Part shown: piece after piece, positions 22,315 through 30,709 of the stretch | Layout of the letters: every line of letters begins with the position of its first letter | How positions within the stretch are numbered: the first letter of the stretch is position 1 | Program-made: the position numbers and the translations under genes | Notes under the pieces: model-generated | Told to the model about the DNA's origin: nothing | Databases searched by the model: none | What the model saw: only the letters and a program-made list of their open reading frames with translations | From: Syntrophobacterales bacterium | GTDB lineage: Bacteria; Desulfobacterota; Syntrophorhabdia; Syntrophorhabdales; WCHB1-27 | Direction of reading: 5' to 3' | NCBI GenBank assembly: GCA_017881765.1 | Contig: JADGQN010000002.1 | Span: 1-36,245, forward strand | Length of the DNA stretch: 36,245 nucleotides

Positions 22315-23672
22315 TGAAATATAAGATAGTGGCCCTGTTCTTTTGTATCTTCGTAATTCTGTACCTCTGTCTTTTGGGCCTCAATTCGGAAGACGCGAAA
22401 TTTTATGTAGGGGACGGGCGGTACTATACCACGTCGGTTGCCAATTTGGTGACCATCTCGTTTGTACTCGGTCTTTTGATTTCAATAATCTTCGGTTTCT
22501 TCTCCGATGCGGGCCGGGCCATAAGCTCATGGAGAGCCGGGAAACAAGCCCGCAGACGGGAAGAATTTAAGGAGGCTCTCGAACGGGCAAAGTCCTATGA
22601 GTTGAAAGGTGAGCGGGAGAAGGCCATCGACTATACGAATAAGCTCATCAGATCGGCGCCTGACCTGGAGGATGCGTACCTCCTCGCTGCCGACCTGCAT
22701 CTGGGCGCAAAAGAGTATGACAAAGCGCGTGAGATACTGAGACTTGCGGAAGCTAATCTGGGTAAGCGGGAGTCGGTCCTGTTCAAGATGGTGAGAGTCG
22801 ATCTGGCAACTAAAGACGTGACACGGGTCCAGAAGAATTTGAAAGATATCCTCAGCGTTAATGAATCTAACCTCAGGGCGATGGGTATCATGCGGGATCT
22901 GCACGTGTGCAACAAGGAGTGGGAGCAAGCCCTGGAGCTGGAAAAGAAACTGAGGAAGCACATAAAGACTGAAGATGAGACGAGGCGGTATCTCGGTATC
23001 AGGTACGAGAAGCTCAAAGAATCCCTCGAGAGGCAGGAGGGAAAGGGCTTCGAAGCTGTAGGAAAGGAGCTGCGCGATATCCTGGATGAGGACAAGGGAT
23101 TTATCCCGGCCTACATTCTCCTGGCTGAAGTATACAAGAAAACGGGCAAGCTCAATGATGCTGCAAGGGTTTACGGGCGGGGGTACTCTAAGACGGGGCA
23201 CATCATCTTTCTTCTGAAAATGGAAGATCTGTATATTGCCAGGGGGGAACCGGGCGTCATTCTGAAAATATATCGTAAAATCCTTGATACGGCGCCGGGG
23301 AATCGTTTCATAATGTTTCTATACGCGAAGCTCTGCCTCAGGTTGGAGATGATCGATGAGGCGATGGACATGCTGAATACGCTCTTAGCTTCCGAAAGTG
23401 AATTTTCGGGGCTGCACAGAGCCATGGCAGAGGCTTATATTCACCGGGGTGAGCTGGAGAGCGCCGTTGAAGAGTTCAGAAAAGCGTTCCCCATCGAGCG
23501 CGTCTACGTGCCCTTTTTCTGTTCGAAATGCCAGTCCATCAAGGAGGATTGGCAGGATTTCTGCGAGAGCTGTTTCACTTGGAATACCATAACCGTGAAG
23601 CAAGAGGGACTGTTTCAGGAAGAGGGCCCGGACTTCAGGGTGCTGTATGAACAAGACTGGGGGGAGCAATGA
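22314..23672 (+). CDS. LapA-LapB-like fusion: two-helix membrane anchor, TPR repeats and C-terminal rubredoxin-like metal site
   Basis: In enterobacteria LapA and LapB are separate adjacent genes controlling LpxC turnover and lipopolysaccharide assembly. Here one 452-residue chain has two membrane helices (about 4-22 and 44-65) separated by a short periplasmic stretch, the LapA/DUF1049 topology. A basic linker and about seven TPR-like helical pairs follow (residues 85-395). The C-terminal metal site is C403/C406 and C417/C420 (FCSKC...CESCF), like the rubredoxin-type domain of LapB. ATG at 22314 overlaps the dksA-like stop. The LapB likeness is by architecture; a general TPR scaffold is the alternative. 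Confidence 0.8.
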   Translation: MKYKIVALFFCIFVILYLCLLGLNSEDAKFYVGDGRYYTTSVANLVTISFVLGLLISIIFGFFSDAGRAISSWRAGKQARRREEFKEALERAKSYELKGEREKAIDYTNKLIRSAPDLEDAYLLAADLHLGAKEYDKAREILRLAEANLGKRESVLFKMVRVDLATKDVTRVQKNLKDILSVNESNLRAMGIMRDLHVCNKEWEQALELEKKLRKHIKTEDETRRYLGIRYEKLKESLERQEGKGFEAVGKELRDILDEDKGFIPAYILLAEVYKKTGKLNDAARVYGRGYSKTGHIIFLLKMEDLYIARGEPGVILKIYRKILDTAPGNRFIMFLYAKLCLRLEMIDEAMDMLNTLLASESEFSGLHRAMAEAYIHRGELESAVEEFRKAFPIERVYVPFFCSKCQSIKEDWQDFCESCFTWNTITVKQEGLFQEEGPDFRVLYEQDWGEQ

Positions 23673-24865
23673 TAGAGGATCTTATTCTGTCCAATCCTAA
23701 CAAGATTGTATTCCTTATTCTGGATGGTCTCGGGGATATTCCCAATCCTGATCACGGTTTCATGACACCCTTGGAGGCTGCCAGGAAACCGAATATCGAT
23801 TTGCTTGCCGCGGACAGGGGCGTTCTCGGAAGGATCATCCCCGTGGACATCGGCATTACGCCGGGCAGTGGTCCGGGGCACCTCTCCCTCTTCGGCTACG
23901 ACCCGCTCAAGGTCGAGATCGGCAGGGGCATACTGGAAGTGCTTGGTCTCAACATGGAGCTTGAAGAGAACGACCTCGCGGCACGGGGAAATTTCTGTAC
24001 TATGAAGGATGAGATTGTTACCGACCGCAGGGCCGGCAGGATCGCAACCGAAGAAACGGTGCGTTTGTGCCGCAGGATTCGAGAAGCTTTACCCGAGATA
24101 GACGGCGTGCGCATCATCATCGAGCCGGGTAAGTCACACCGCTTTGCCATCCTGTTTAGAGGCGATGGCCTGAATGACGATCTCGAAGACGCGGATCCGC
24201 ACAAAGACCATCGACCCTACGTTTACGTAAGACCCAAAACAGACGGGGCTGCGCGCACGGCCGGACTCCTCAACAACTTCATCAAGAAGGTCGCGGCTCT
24301 CCTCAAGGATGAACCCGTGGCTAATGGTATTCTGCTGCGAGGTTTTTCCAGGAAGCCTGACATCCAGTCGTTTCCGGCGAAATATAAGCTGGACGCCCTG
24401 GCAATTACAACCTACCCCATGTACAGGGGCATTGCAAAGGTGCTGGGGATGAAGGCAGGGAGCGAGCCTAAGAGCTACCAGGAGATGGTCGCGATCATGA
24501 AGGAGCAGTGGAACAACTACCAGTTTTTCTTTCTGCATGTTAAAGAAACGGATGTAGCGGGTGAAGACGGGAACTTTGAAGAGAAGGTGAAGGCAATAGA
24601 AAATGTAGACAAGATCATACCTGACCTGGTGGCGGCCAATCCTGACGTGCTCGTAGTGACGGGTGACCATTCCACCCCCTGTCCACTCAAGGGACACAGC
24701 TGGCATCCGGTGCCGTTGCTCCTGGTGACGGGTACGGGTGAAAGGGACAGCTTAACGTTTCACGAAAAGAATTGCGTAAGAGGAAGCATTGGTACGATTT
24801 ACAGTCGGGAACTGATGACCCTTGCGCTCGCGCACGCCTTGAAACTTGATAAATACGGTGCTTGA
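23669..24865 (+). CDS. apgM: 2,3-bisphosphoglycerate-independent phosphoglycerate mutase, archaeal type
   Basis: The enzyme interconverts 3- and 2-phosphoglycerate without the cofactor. The 398-residue alkaline-phosphatase-superfamily protein has the metal motif LDGLGD near the start, GSGPGHLSLFGYDP as the active-site serine region, an inserted phosphatase-type middle domain and the C-terminal metal block GDHSTPCPLKGHSWHP. These fit the aPGAM family rather than the longer bacterial GpmI. It overlaps the upstream gene by 4 bases and comF by 20. Confidence 0.92.
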   Translation: MIEDLILSNPNKIVFLILDGLGDIPNPDHGFMTPLEAARKPNIDLLAADRGVLGRIIPVDIGITPGSGPGHLSLFGYDPLKVEIGRGILEVLGLNMELEENDLAARGNFCTMKDEIVTDRRAGRIATEETVRLCRRIREALPEIDGVRIIIEPGKSHRFAILFRGDGLNDDLEDADPHKDHRPYVYVRPKTDGAARTAGLLNNFIKKVAALLKDEPVANGILLRGFSRKPDIQSFPAKYKLDALAITTYPMYRGIAKVLGMKAGSEPKSYQEMVAIMKEQWNNYQFFFLHVKETDVAGEDGNFEEKVKAIENVDKIIPDLVAANPDVLVVTGDHSTPCPLKGHSWHPVPLLLVTGTGERDSLTFHEKNCVRGSIGTIYSRELMTLALAHALKLDKYGA

Positions 24866-25550
24866 TCACTTCAGGTCGGCTGTTGAGATCATATATCCCC
24901 GATTGTGCGGGGGTTGCGGCTTCCCAGGCTCAACCCTCTGCGTCAACTGTCGGAATCTTTTTCGTCGTGTCGAGGCCGGTACGTCCTGCCCTTTCTGCGG
25001 TAGATGGGTGAGCACGCCCTCTGTTTGCGGGGCATGCATCGAGAGCCACCCTCCTTTTGAGCGCGGTTACTATGGCTTCTATTTTGAGGGTCCGCTACGT
25101 GAGGCGCTCCTTTCTTTCAAATTTAAGGGTCGTAAGGACGTTGGCCGTCTTCTCATCCGTCTGCTCGAAGATGAGCTAAAGGTTATGCGCGAGGAATTCG
25201 ACGTTATCGTGCCACTTCCCGTCACGGAGAAACGGCTGAAGGAGCGGGGATTCAATCAGTCTTACGTGATGGCGGAAGAGATCGGCGCGATCACTGCCAG
25301 ACCGATTGGCCCTTCTTCCCTCTACAAACAAAAAGAGACAAAGGATCAGTATACGCTCTCCAGGGAGGAAAGAAGGAAAAACGTCAGAGGTGTATTCGCC
25401 GTCCGCGGGGCAGAGGCAATAAGAGATAAACGCATCTTATTGGTGGATGATCTCATGACCACGGGCAACACGGTCAGGGAGGCATCGCGCATGCTTCTTT
25501 CCGGATCGGCGAAGGCAGTCGTTGTTTTCGCGCTGGCAAGGACACCATGA
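24846..25550 (+). CDS. comF: ComF-family phosphoribosyltransferase-like protein
   Basis: ComF proteins support uptake of transforming DNA in some bacteria and are widespread beyond them. The 234-residue product has an N-terminal zinc-ribbon region with four CxxC-like pairs (CGGC, CVNC, CPFCG, CGAC; residues 21-65). A C-terminal type I phosphoribosyltransferase domain carries the PRPP loop LLVDDLMTTGNT. The start is TTG 24846 or GTG 24858, both within the end of apgM. No other competence gene is nearby. Confidence 0.92.
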   Translation: MINTVLDHFRSAVEIIYPRLCGGCGFPGSTLCVNCRNLFRRVEAGTSCPFCGRWVSTPSVCGACIESHPPFERGYYGFYFEGPLREALLSFKFKGRKDVGRLLIRLLEDELKVMREEFDVIVPLPVTEKRLKERGFNQSYVMAEEIGAITARPIGPSSLYKQKETKDQYTLSREERRKNVRGVFAVRGAEAIRDKRILLVDDLMTTGNTVREASRMLLSGSAKAVVVFALARTP

Positions 25551-28500
25551 AGAAATTTCTGATTATATGCTGCATCGTGCTCCTCTTCTTTTCAGCCCTT
25601 GGCGTGGCTTTATGGATGACCCTCCCCTCCATAAGTACCTACCTGGGCACCCAGTTCCTGGGCAAAGCCATTGGCGGAAGCGTTCAGATCGGGCGCCTTG
25701 AGCCGGGATACAGCAACGGCATGGTCACCATTGTGATCCACGATCTGGCCATGAAGGGCGCGGTCGAGGGAACCATCAAAGACGCACGCCTGCAGTTCAA
25801 TCCCTGGAAGGGGCTCTATATCAAGGCCGTGAGCGTCTCCGATTTTGACCTAACCGTTAAGGATTCGGGGGGCAAGGTGAGTCTGATTCCCGTTCCCGTG
25901 GAACTTGCCGAGTTTAGACAGGGAAGCTTAACGTACAGAGGCCAGAAATATATTGTGCGCGAACTGAAAGTGAAGAATTTCAACACCGGTGGCAACCTGG
26001 AGTTCGAGCTGGATGCAGGCGCGGAAGGGTTCGGTAATGTAAAAACGAAAGGCGGGGGTTTCTTCAAGGATAAAAGGTCGGATATCCAGGGTGATCTCTC
26101 TTTCTCCCGCGTGGATCTTTCACGCATCCTGAAAGGCTACGAAGGGCTTCTGAGCGGTGCCGGAAACTTCACATACAAGGACGGGAAATTCATTTTTACC
26201 ACCGACGTCGAAGCCTCTGATTTTTCCATGCGTGAAGCCTTTCTGAAGAAACCTATCCGGCTCAAGCATGACGCGGCCAAAGCCCGTGTGGAACTCGCGG
26301 GCGCGAAGACAGAGTTGAAATTTGAGAATCTCTCCTTCAAAGGGGTCCCCGTTCGTCTGAATATCGGACTGTCCGGAAAATATTTCGCTTCTTTGGAATT
26401 GCAGACGGGCCCTCTTTCCGTGCCGGATGTCAAAGAGTATATCAATCTCGCGCCTCTGGCAAAAAGGGGCTCGGATGTGCTGGACCTGTTGACGGAAGGC
26501 ACCATCACGGTCAAGAAGCTTTCGTATACCGAGCCCAAACCCTTCCGCGCCGAGTTTTATCTGGGTGACGTTGCGGCTGCGTATCAGAAGATAGCGGTCC
26601 GCGATGTAGAAGGGACGGTCAGTCTCGATGAGCAAAGAATGGTTTTTTCCCATGCGAAGGGCTCGTACCAAAGGAGCAAGTTCTCTGACGTTTCCGTAGA
26701 CGTTCCGTTCGCCGCCGAGAAGTATATCGAGGCGAGGGGCAGCTTCGCCCTCGATATGAGAGATGTTTCAGGGATGGAAGGGCTTGAGGATTTCTCCGTC
26801 ACGTCAGGCATGGCGGAGGGTCAGGCTGAGGCGCGAGGCCGGGAGGATACCGCCATAGAAGTCTTTGGGTCAGGCAGACTCAAGGATGTAGGATTTTTGT
26901 GGAAAAGGCTCGCCCTGGAGGCTTCCGGTGCTTACAGCTTCCGTGACGGTCTGGTGAACTTTGAGTCACTCGTACTCTCCCGGGGAAAGACCGAGCTGGT
27001 TTTGAATGGTCCGGTTCAAAAAGGGTCGGTGCGCCTCAATCTGAAAGGTAGGATAGCCGCCGAAGAAATCAAGTCCCTTGTTCACCTGCCGTATCCTTTT
27101 GACGGCGTGGTATTCGCTGAAGGGGCGTTCGCAAAAGAGCAAGAGTCTTACTCTGCGCGAGGGGATTTATCTTTCAAGGACGTCTCTCTCGAAGTGCCCG
27201 GTCTTATCAAGAAAGAAAAGGGGGTGGAGAGCGTTGCGACGGCCAATGTGAGATGGGGCCAGGGCTTGACCAGGGTCGAGGGACTCACGTGTACCCTAGC
27301 TGATGCTATTTTTCAGGCCAGTGGCGACGTGACGAAAGATAGGATCGTTAACCTGAAGGTGGCGCTCAGCGCGCCTCAGCTCGAAACGATATCGAAGCTC
27401 TTTTTTTCTGACAGGATGCAGGCAGCAGGGAGTCTGCAATTGAAGCTGTCCGCGGCCGACCTGCGCTTTCCTCTGACGGAACTTCCTCTCATTGACGGGG
27501 AGTTGCGTCTAGCCAACGGTAACCTTCGACTTCCGTACTTCGTCAAGCCGCTCGCCGACATCGATCTGGCCGCGGACCTCAAGGGAGGAAAGTCCATCAT
27601 AAACCTCACGGGACTTCGCATCGGAAGCACGGTTGTGCGGAAGGCAACCCTGTCGGTGGAGGCACTCAAGTCGCAACGTTTTTCAGTGATGATCGATATG
27701 AAGAACTTCGAACCTGCTGACCTTGCTACGCCTGAGAAAAAGAAGTTCCGGATCCCGGTCATCGGTAAAGAGAGCCTCATGGCAAAACTGGCCGGAGATT
27801 TCGACATCAGGGCGGAGCGTGTGGCAGAAGAGGATTTGCTGGCCAATGACGCGGAGCTCACAGGTGTGCTGATAAACCGACATCTCGGTCTTTCGAGGGT
27901 GTCTGGAAAAGTCTTCGGAGGTACTCTCTCGCTGGAGGGAAAGGCCGATCTATCAAGAGCATTACCGTCTCTGGATTTTTCCTGCAAGGCGCAGGACATC
28001 AGGGGTGGTCTCTTTCTTCGACTGTTCGATCCGGACTCCCAGATACTGGAAGCAACAGGCGCTGTGACGGCCAATCTCTCCACTGTGGGCAGAGATAGCG
28101 ATGAGTTGCTCGGAAACATGAGTGGAGAGGTCGCCGTCTCCAGCCACGATGGGATAATCAGGAAGTGGAACCTTCTTTCGAAGATCCTCGGCATCCTGAA
28201 TGTCTATGACTTTTTCAGAGGAAAGGTAAATCTGCTACAAACAGGGTTACCATACACCCGGGCCGGCTTCACGCTGAAGGGTGATAGCGGTCTCTTCAAG
28301 ACGGAGGACTTCCTGATAGATAGCTCATCCATGGTTATAGCTGGAAGCGGTAACGTAAATCTGTCAGACAAGACCATGGATGCGAAGCTGATCGTTTCTC
28401 CAATGGTGACACTCGACCGTACCGTAGACAAAATGCCGATTCTAAGGAGCATCTTCAAGCGCAAAGAGGGTGGGTTCTTGTACGTGGCCATTGATGCGAA

Positions 28501-28615
28501 AGGTCCTTTACGTGATCCGGAAGTACATCCAAGCTATGTCGAAACCCTTGGGAAAAGGCCGATAGACCTCCTGAAGAATATATTTATGCTACCTAAAGGG
28601 GTGTTCGAACAATGA
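25547..28615 (+). CDS. Giant AsmA/YhdP-like envelope protein
   Basis: The 1022-residue product has one N-terminal membrane helix (about 3-25), then a long repeat-rich region of short beta strands. AsmA-like C-terminal blocks are at about 690-990 (LTGVLINRHLGLSRVSGKVFGG, in part; STVGRDSDELLGNMSGEVAVS; FLIDSSSMVIAGSGNVNLSD). Such proteins are thought to form periplasm-spanning grooves carrying phospholipids to the outer membrane. ATG at 25547 overlaps comF by 4 bases. Together with the LapA-LapB-like gene three genes upstream, it marks this part of the operon as envelope-building. Confidence 0.88.
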   Translation: MKKFLIICCIVLLFFSALGVALWMTLPSISTYLGTQFLGKAIGGSVQIGRLEPGYSNGMVTIVIHDLAMKGAVEGTIKDARLQFNPWKGLYIKAVSVSDFDLTVKDSGGKVSLIPVPVELAEFRQGSLTYRGQKYIVRELKVKNFNTGGNLEFELDAGAEGFGNVKTKGGGFFKDKRSDIQGDLSFSRVDLSRILKGYEGLLSGAGNFTYKDGKFIFTTDVEASDFSMREAFLKKPIRLKHDAAKARVELAGAKTELKFENLSFKGVPVRLNIGLSGKYFASLELQTGPLSVPDVKEYINLAPLAKRGSDVLDLLTEGTITVKKLSYTEPKPFRAEFYLGDVAAAYQKIAVRDVEGTVSLDEQRMVFSHAKGSYQRSKFSDVSVDVPFAAEKYIEARGSFALDMRDVSGMEGLEDFSVTSGMAEGQAEARGREDTAIEVFGSGRLKDVGFLWKRLALEASGAYSFRDGLVNFESLVLSRGKTELVLNGPVQKGSVRLNLKGRIAAEEIKSLVHLPYPFDGVVFAEGAFAKEQESYSARGDLSFKDVSLEVPGLIKKEKGVESVATANVRWGQGLTRVEGLTCTLADAIFQASGDVTKDRIVNLKVALSAPQLETISKLFFSDRMQAAGSLQLKLSAADLRFPLTELPLIDGELRLANGNLRLPYFVKPLADIDLAADLKGGKSIINLTGLRIGSTVVRKATLSVEALKSQRFSVMIDMKNFEPADLATPEKKKFRIPVIGKESLMAKLAGDFDIRAERVAEEDLLANDAELTGVLINRHLGLSRVSGKVFGGTLSLEGKADLSRALPSLDFSCKAQDIRGGLFLRLFDPDSQILEATGAVTANLSTVGRDSDELLGNMSGEVAVSSHDGIIRKWNLLSKILGILNVYDFFRGKVNLLQTGLPYTRAGFTLKGDSGLFKTEDFLIDSSSMVIAGSGNVNLSDKTMDAKLIVSPMVTLDRTVDKMPILRSIFKRKEGGFLYVAIDAKGPLRDPEVHPSYVETLGKRPIDLLKNIFMLPKGVFEQ

Positions 28616-29469
28616 AAATAGGTATCATCGGGGCCGGAAAGGTGGGCATCGCCCTTGGTCATGTATTGCAGAACAAGGGGTTTGCCATCGTCGCCGTTGC
28701 ATCGCGAAGAGAAGAGTCGCTGGACCTTGCGCGAAATTACATCCCGGGTAAATGTCTCTATACGAAGAACGTATCAGAGGTGGTACGAGAGGCCGATGTG
28801 ATCGCGATCACAACCCAGGACCGCGAAATCAACGCCGTAGCTCAAGAGATTTTCCGAAAGGCTGACAAGCTTGACCGGAAGCTCTTTTTTCACACCAGTG
28901 GCGCCCATCCCGCCACAGAGCTCTCACCCCTGGAGCAGAAAGGGGCAATCCTTGGCTCGCTCCACCCGCTTCAGACCTTTCCTGATGTGAATAGCGGCAT
29001 CGTGGCCCTTCCCAGGACCTATATCTTCATCGAAGGAGATGAAAAGGCTATTCCGGTGCTCGACCTGCTTGCGTCAACCATCGGGTTTAAGGCGGTCAGG
29101 ATCGAAAGTAAGAACAAGGTCCTCTATCACCTTTCCGCTGTTTTTATGTGCAACCTTCTCACCGCGCTGATGCACACGGGCGAAGGCATTGCGAACCGGA
29201 TCGGCATAGATCTGATGCCCTTCTTCCCTATCATAGAGACGACGCTTCGAAACATCGAGACGAAGGGGCCGCTCCTTTCGCTGACGGGCCCCGTCGTGCG
29301 CGGCGATGCGGAAACCGTGGCGTCCCATCTCGAAGCGATTAAGGGAATGGAGCCCCAAGAATCGGTCTACAGGATGCTCTCACTCGTGGCGCTGGAGATG
29401 GCTCGTGAGAGGAAGACCCTGAAGCCTGAAGAGATGGAAAAGCTGGAAAGCGTGCTGAAAAGTCGTTAG
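28612..29469 (+). CDS. Rossmann-fold plus DUF2520 domain protein
   Basis: The N-terminal NAD(P)-binding domain has GIIGAGKVGIAL at 3-14. The following region (HTSGAHPATELSPL, GSLHPLQTFPD) and the all-helical C-terminal half match the paired Rossmann-like and DUF2520 domains, related in fold to ketopantoate and pyrroline-5-carboxylate reductases. In many genomes it is found near panBCD, but not here. The substrate is unknown. ATG overlaps the AsmA-like stop by 4 bases; it is the last gene of the rplU operon. Confidence 0.9.
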   Translation: MKIGIIGAGKVGIALGHVLQNKGFAIVAVASRREESLDLARNYIPGKCLYTKNVSEVVREADVIAITTQDREINAVAQEIFRKADKLDRKLFFHTSGAHPATELSPLEQKGAILGSLHPLQTFPDVNSGIVALPRTYIFIEGDEKAIPVLDLLASTIGFKAVRIESKNKVLYHLSAVFMCNLLTALMHTGEGIANRIGIDLMPFFPIIETTLRNIETKGPLLSLTGPVVRGDAETVASHLEAIKGMEPQESVYRMLSLVALEMARERKTLKPEEMEKLESVLKSR

Positions 29470-29551
29470 CGGTAAACCGTCAGCCGTCAGCCGTGACCCG
29501 TCAGTAATTTCCCAACCTTAACCTTCGCTTTAGTCTTTACCTCAACCTGCG
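29470..29551. repeat. Word element between convergent genes (CCGTCAG words, then AACCTTAACC words)
   Basis: The 82 bases between the convergent DUF2520 and hemerythrin genes hold CCGTCAG repeated three times with one CCGTGAC variant (29476-29505), then AACCTTAACCTTCG and CCTCAACCTG. Read on the minus strand the first half is ACGG(C/T)T-NACGG, the same words as at 33302-33335. No T-tailed hairpin for either gene is seen. Confidence 0.4.
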
Positions 29552-30088
29552 TTATGTGCGCTCCATCCGCTCTATGATGCCCCGATACGTCGCGTGGATG
29601 AGATTCCTGTCAAACTCGTAGAACTCCTGAAGCATGGCGTCCTGTTCCTGTTTGGTGAAGTAGCTCATGACGGGAAGGAAGAATTGCCTGTCCTCTTTTT
29701 CGATATGGATGGGATAGAAACTGACGAGCCAGGTAATCGCATCAACGATGTCATTTAATGCAGCGGTGTCGCCCATGAGGTATCGCTCTTTGCCATCAAG
29801 AAGGCTTTTGGTGGCCTTCCGTGCCCGGTCGTGCTCGTCCAGCAGTTCCTCTATGATAGCTCTGTGCTCATCGGAAAGGCCTTTCTTCGCGAGGTCTCGA
29901 AAGAGGATATCCTCCTCCTTGCCATGATGGCATCGGTCAGCGTAATTCTTGATGAAATCGACGGCAACGTCGAGAAAGACTGGGTCTGCTTTTTTCTGCC
30001 TACCGACCTTCTCCAGTTGCTGTTTGAGCAAACGGATCATCCGTTCTATCAGCCTGTGCTCGATCATCAAAGGACCAATAGGCATCAT
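29552..30088 (-). CDS. Hemerythrin-domain protein
   Basis: This is a single-domain helical bundle expected to bind O2, NO or iron. Candidate diiron ligands are the His of MIEHRLIERM, the HxxxE of HHGKEED, the His/Glu of LLDEHDRA and the H/E/D of YPIHIEKEDRQFF. It resembles the cytosolic hemerythrin (DUF438/Ric-like) type. Start ATG 30088 (178 residues) is chosen over an upstream frame extension because GGAGGTG precedes it by 5 bases. It adds to the oxygen/NO defence theme but is not linked to the flavodiiron operon. Confidence 0.9.
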   Translation of the reverse strand: MMPIGPLMIEHRLIERMIRLLKQQLEKVGRQKKADPVFLDVAVDFIKNYADRCHHGKEEDILFRDLAKKGLSDEHRAIIEELLDEHDRARKATKSLLDGKERYLMGDTAALNDIVDAITWLVSFYPIHIEKEDRQFFLPVMSYFTKQEQDAMLQEFYEFDRNLIHATYRGIIERMERT

Positions 30089-30123
30089 GGTGCACCTCCG
30101 AGAGGAATGTTGAGTATACAAAA

Positions 30124-30234
30124 AGTGTTATGTGTTGCGTGTTATGTGTTTAGCGGCAAGGGTCAGCTGATGACGCTACGTGCGCGAGCCATGCTGTTTG
30201 ATGGTTTGTCACATAACACGTAACACTCAACACT
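30124..30234. repeat. GTGTTATGTG-word element with 25-bp inverted ends
   Basis: Positions 30124-30148 and 30210-30234 are inverse complements at 22 of 25 bases; each arm is built from GTGTTATG/GTGTTRCG words. It lies between the 3' end of tRNA-Glu and the hemerythrin start, so hemerythrin transcription must begin in or beyond it; a TATACT lies just at its hemerythrin side. A short relative is at 7585-7627. Confidence 0.6.
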
Positions 30235-30249
30235 GATCACTATTCTTTA

Positions 30250-30325
30250 TGGTGGTCCCAACGAGAGTCGAACTCGTGTTACCGACGTGAGAGGCCGGTG
30301 TCCTAGGCCACTAGACGATGGGACC
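30250..30325 (-). tRNA. tRNA-Glu (anticodon CTC)
   Basis: The cloverleaf folds fully: acceptor GGTCCCA/TGGGACC, anticodon stem CCGGC/GTCGG (one G-T pair) with loop CTCTCAC giving anticodon CTC, and T-arm with GTTCGACTC. The terminal CCA is encoded (30250-30252). It is divergent from tRNA-Pro. Confidence 0.96.
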
Positions 30326-30333
30326 AGAGGCAC

Positions 30334-30362
30334 ATACTACCAGAAACGGGCTAATTTTTCCA
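30334..30362 (-). promoter_or_regulatory. Candidate promoter of tRNA-Glu
   Basis: Minus-strand TGGAAA (30362-30357, 4/6) is followed by 17 bases and TAGTAT (30339-30334). Transcription would start about 2 to 3 bases before the mature tRNA 5' end. Confidence 0.35.
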
Positions 30363-30378
30363 GAGTAAAGTTGCCGGC

Positions 30379-30407
30379 TTGTGGATTGAAAAAAAATATC
30401 ATATAAT
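30379..30407 (+). promoter_or_regulatory. Promoter of tRNA-Pro
   Basis: TTGTGG (30379-30384) is followed by 17 A/T-rich bases and a perfect TATAAT (30402-30407). The start near 30414 is about 5 bases before the tRNA. Confidence 0.55.
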
Positions 30408-30418
30408 AACACCTTGAT

Positions 30419-30493
30419 CGGGGCGTAGCGCAGTCTGGTTAGCGCACCAGTATGGGGTGCTGGTGGCCGCTGGTTCGAATCCAGTCGCCCCGA
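30419..30493 (+). tRNA. tRNA-Pro (anticodon GGG)
   Basis: Acceptor CGGGGCG/CGCCCCG, D-stem GCGC/GCGC, anticodon stem CCAGT/GCTGG with loop ATGGGGT giving anticodon GGG, and T-arm GCTGG-TTCGAAT-CCAGT all pair. The discriminator is A at 30493; CCA is not encoded, unlike tRNA-Glu next to it. Confidence 0.96.
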
Positions 30494-30509
30494 TTCTTTT
30501 ATTCTATCT

Positions 30510-30693
30510 ATGGGGCTCGCGTCGCCTCCACCCGCTATGCGGGTACCCGGTCGGCAAAGCCGCCGGAGCCTCCCGCACCCGCAAGCGGGTACCCGGCTCG
30601 CCGTGCTCGCTGGAAAGATTTCTATGGCGCGAGAGCACGCGTTGAGATGCAATGGATTTGCTCTCGGAAATCTTTCATGGGGCTCGCATCGCC
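30510..30693. repeat. Compound palindromic element between tRNA-Pro and surE
   Basis: Two copies of a 17-bp sequence (ATGGGGCTCGC, then G/A, TCGCC) at 30510-30526 and 30677-30693 bracket the element (16 of 17 identical). Inside are two REP-like hairpins ACCCGC/GCGGGT followed by ACCCGG (30530-30550 and 30577-30596). A long hairpin pairs 30613-30622 with 30667-30676 (10 bp) and 30630-30637 with 30659-30666 (8 bp). The frame is open through it, but the composition is not protein-like. Confidence 0.6.
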
Positions 30694-30709
30694 CCTTTCG
30701 GTGGTATCG

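Noticed and set aside
30452..30709. N-terminal extension of the surE frame
   Set aside because: It begins inside tRNA-Pro and runs through palindromic repeats; SurE proteins start at the LILLSNDDG strand.
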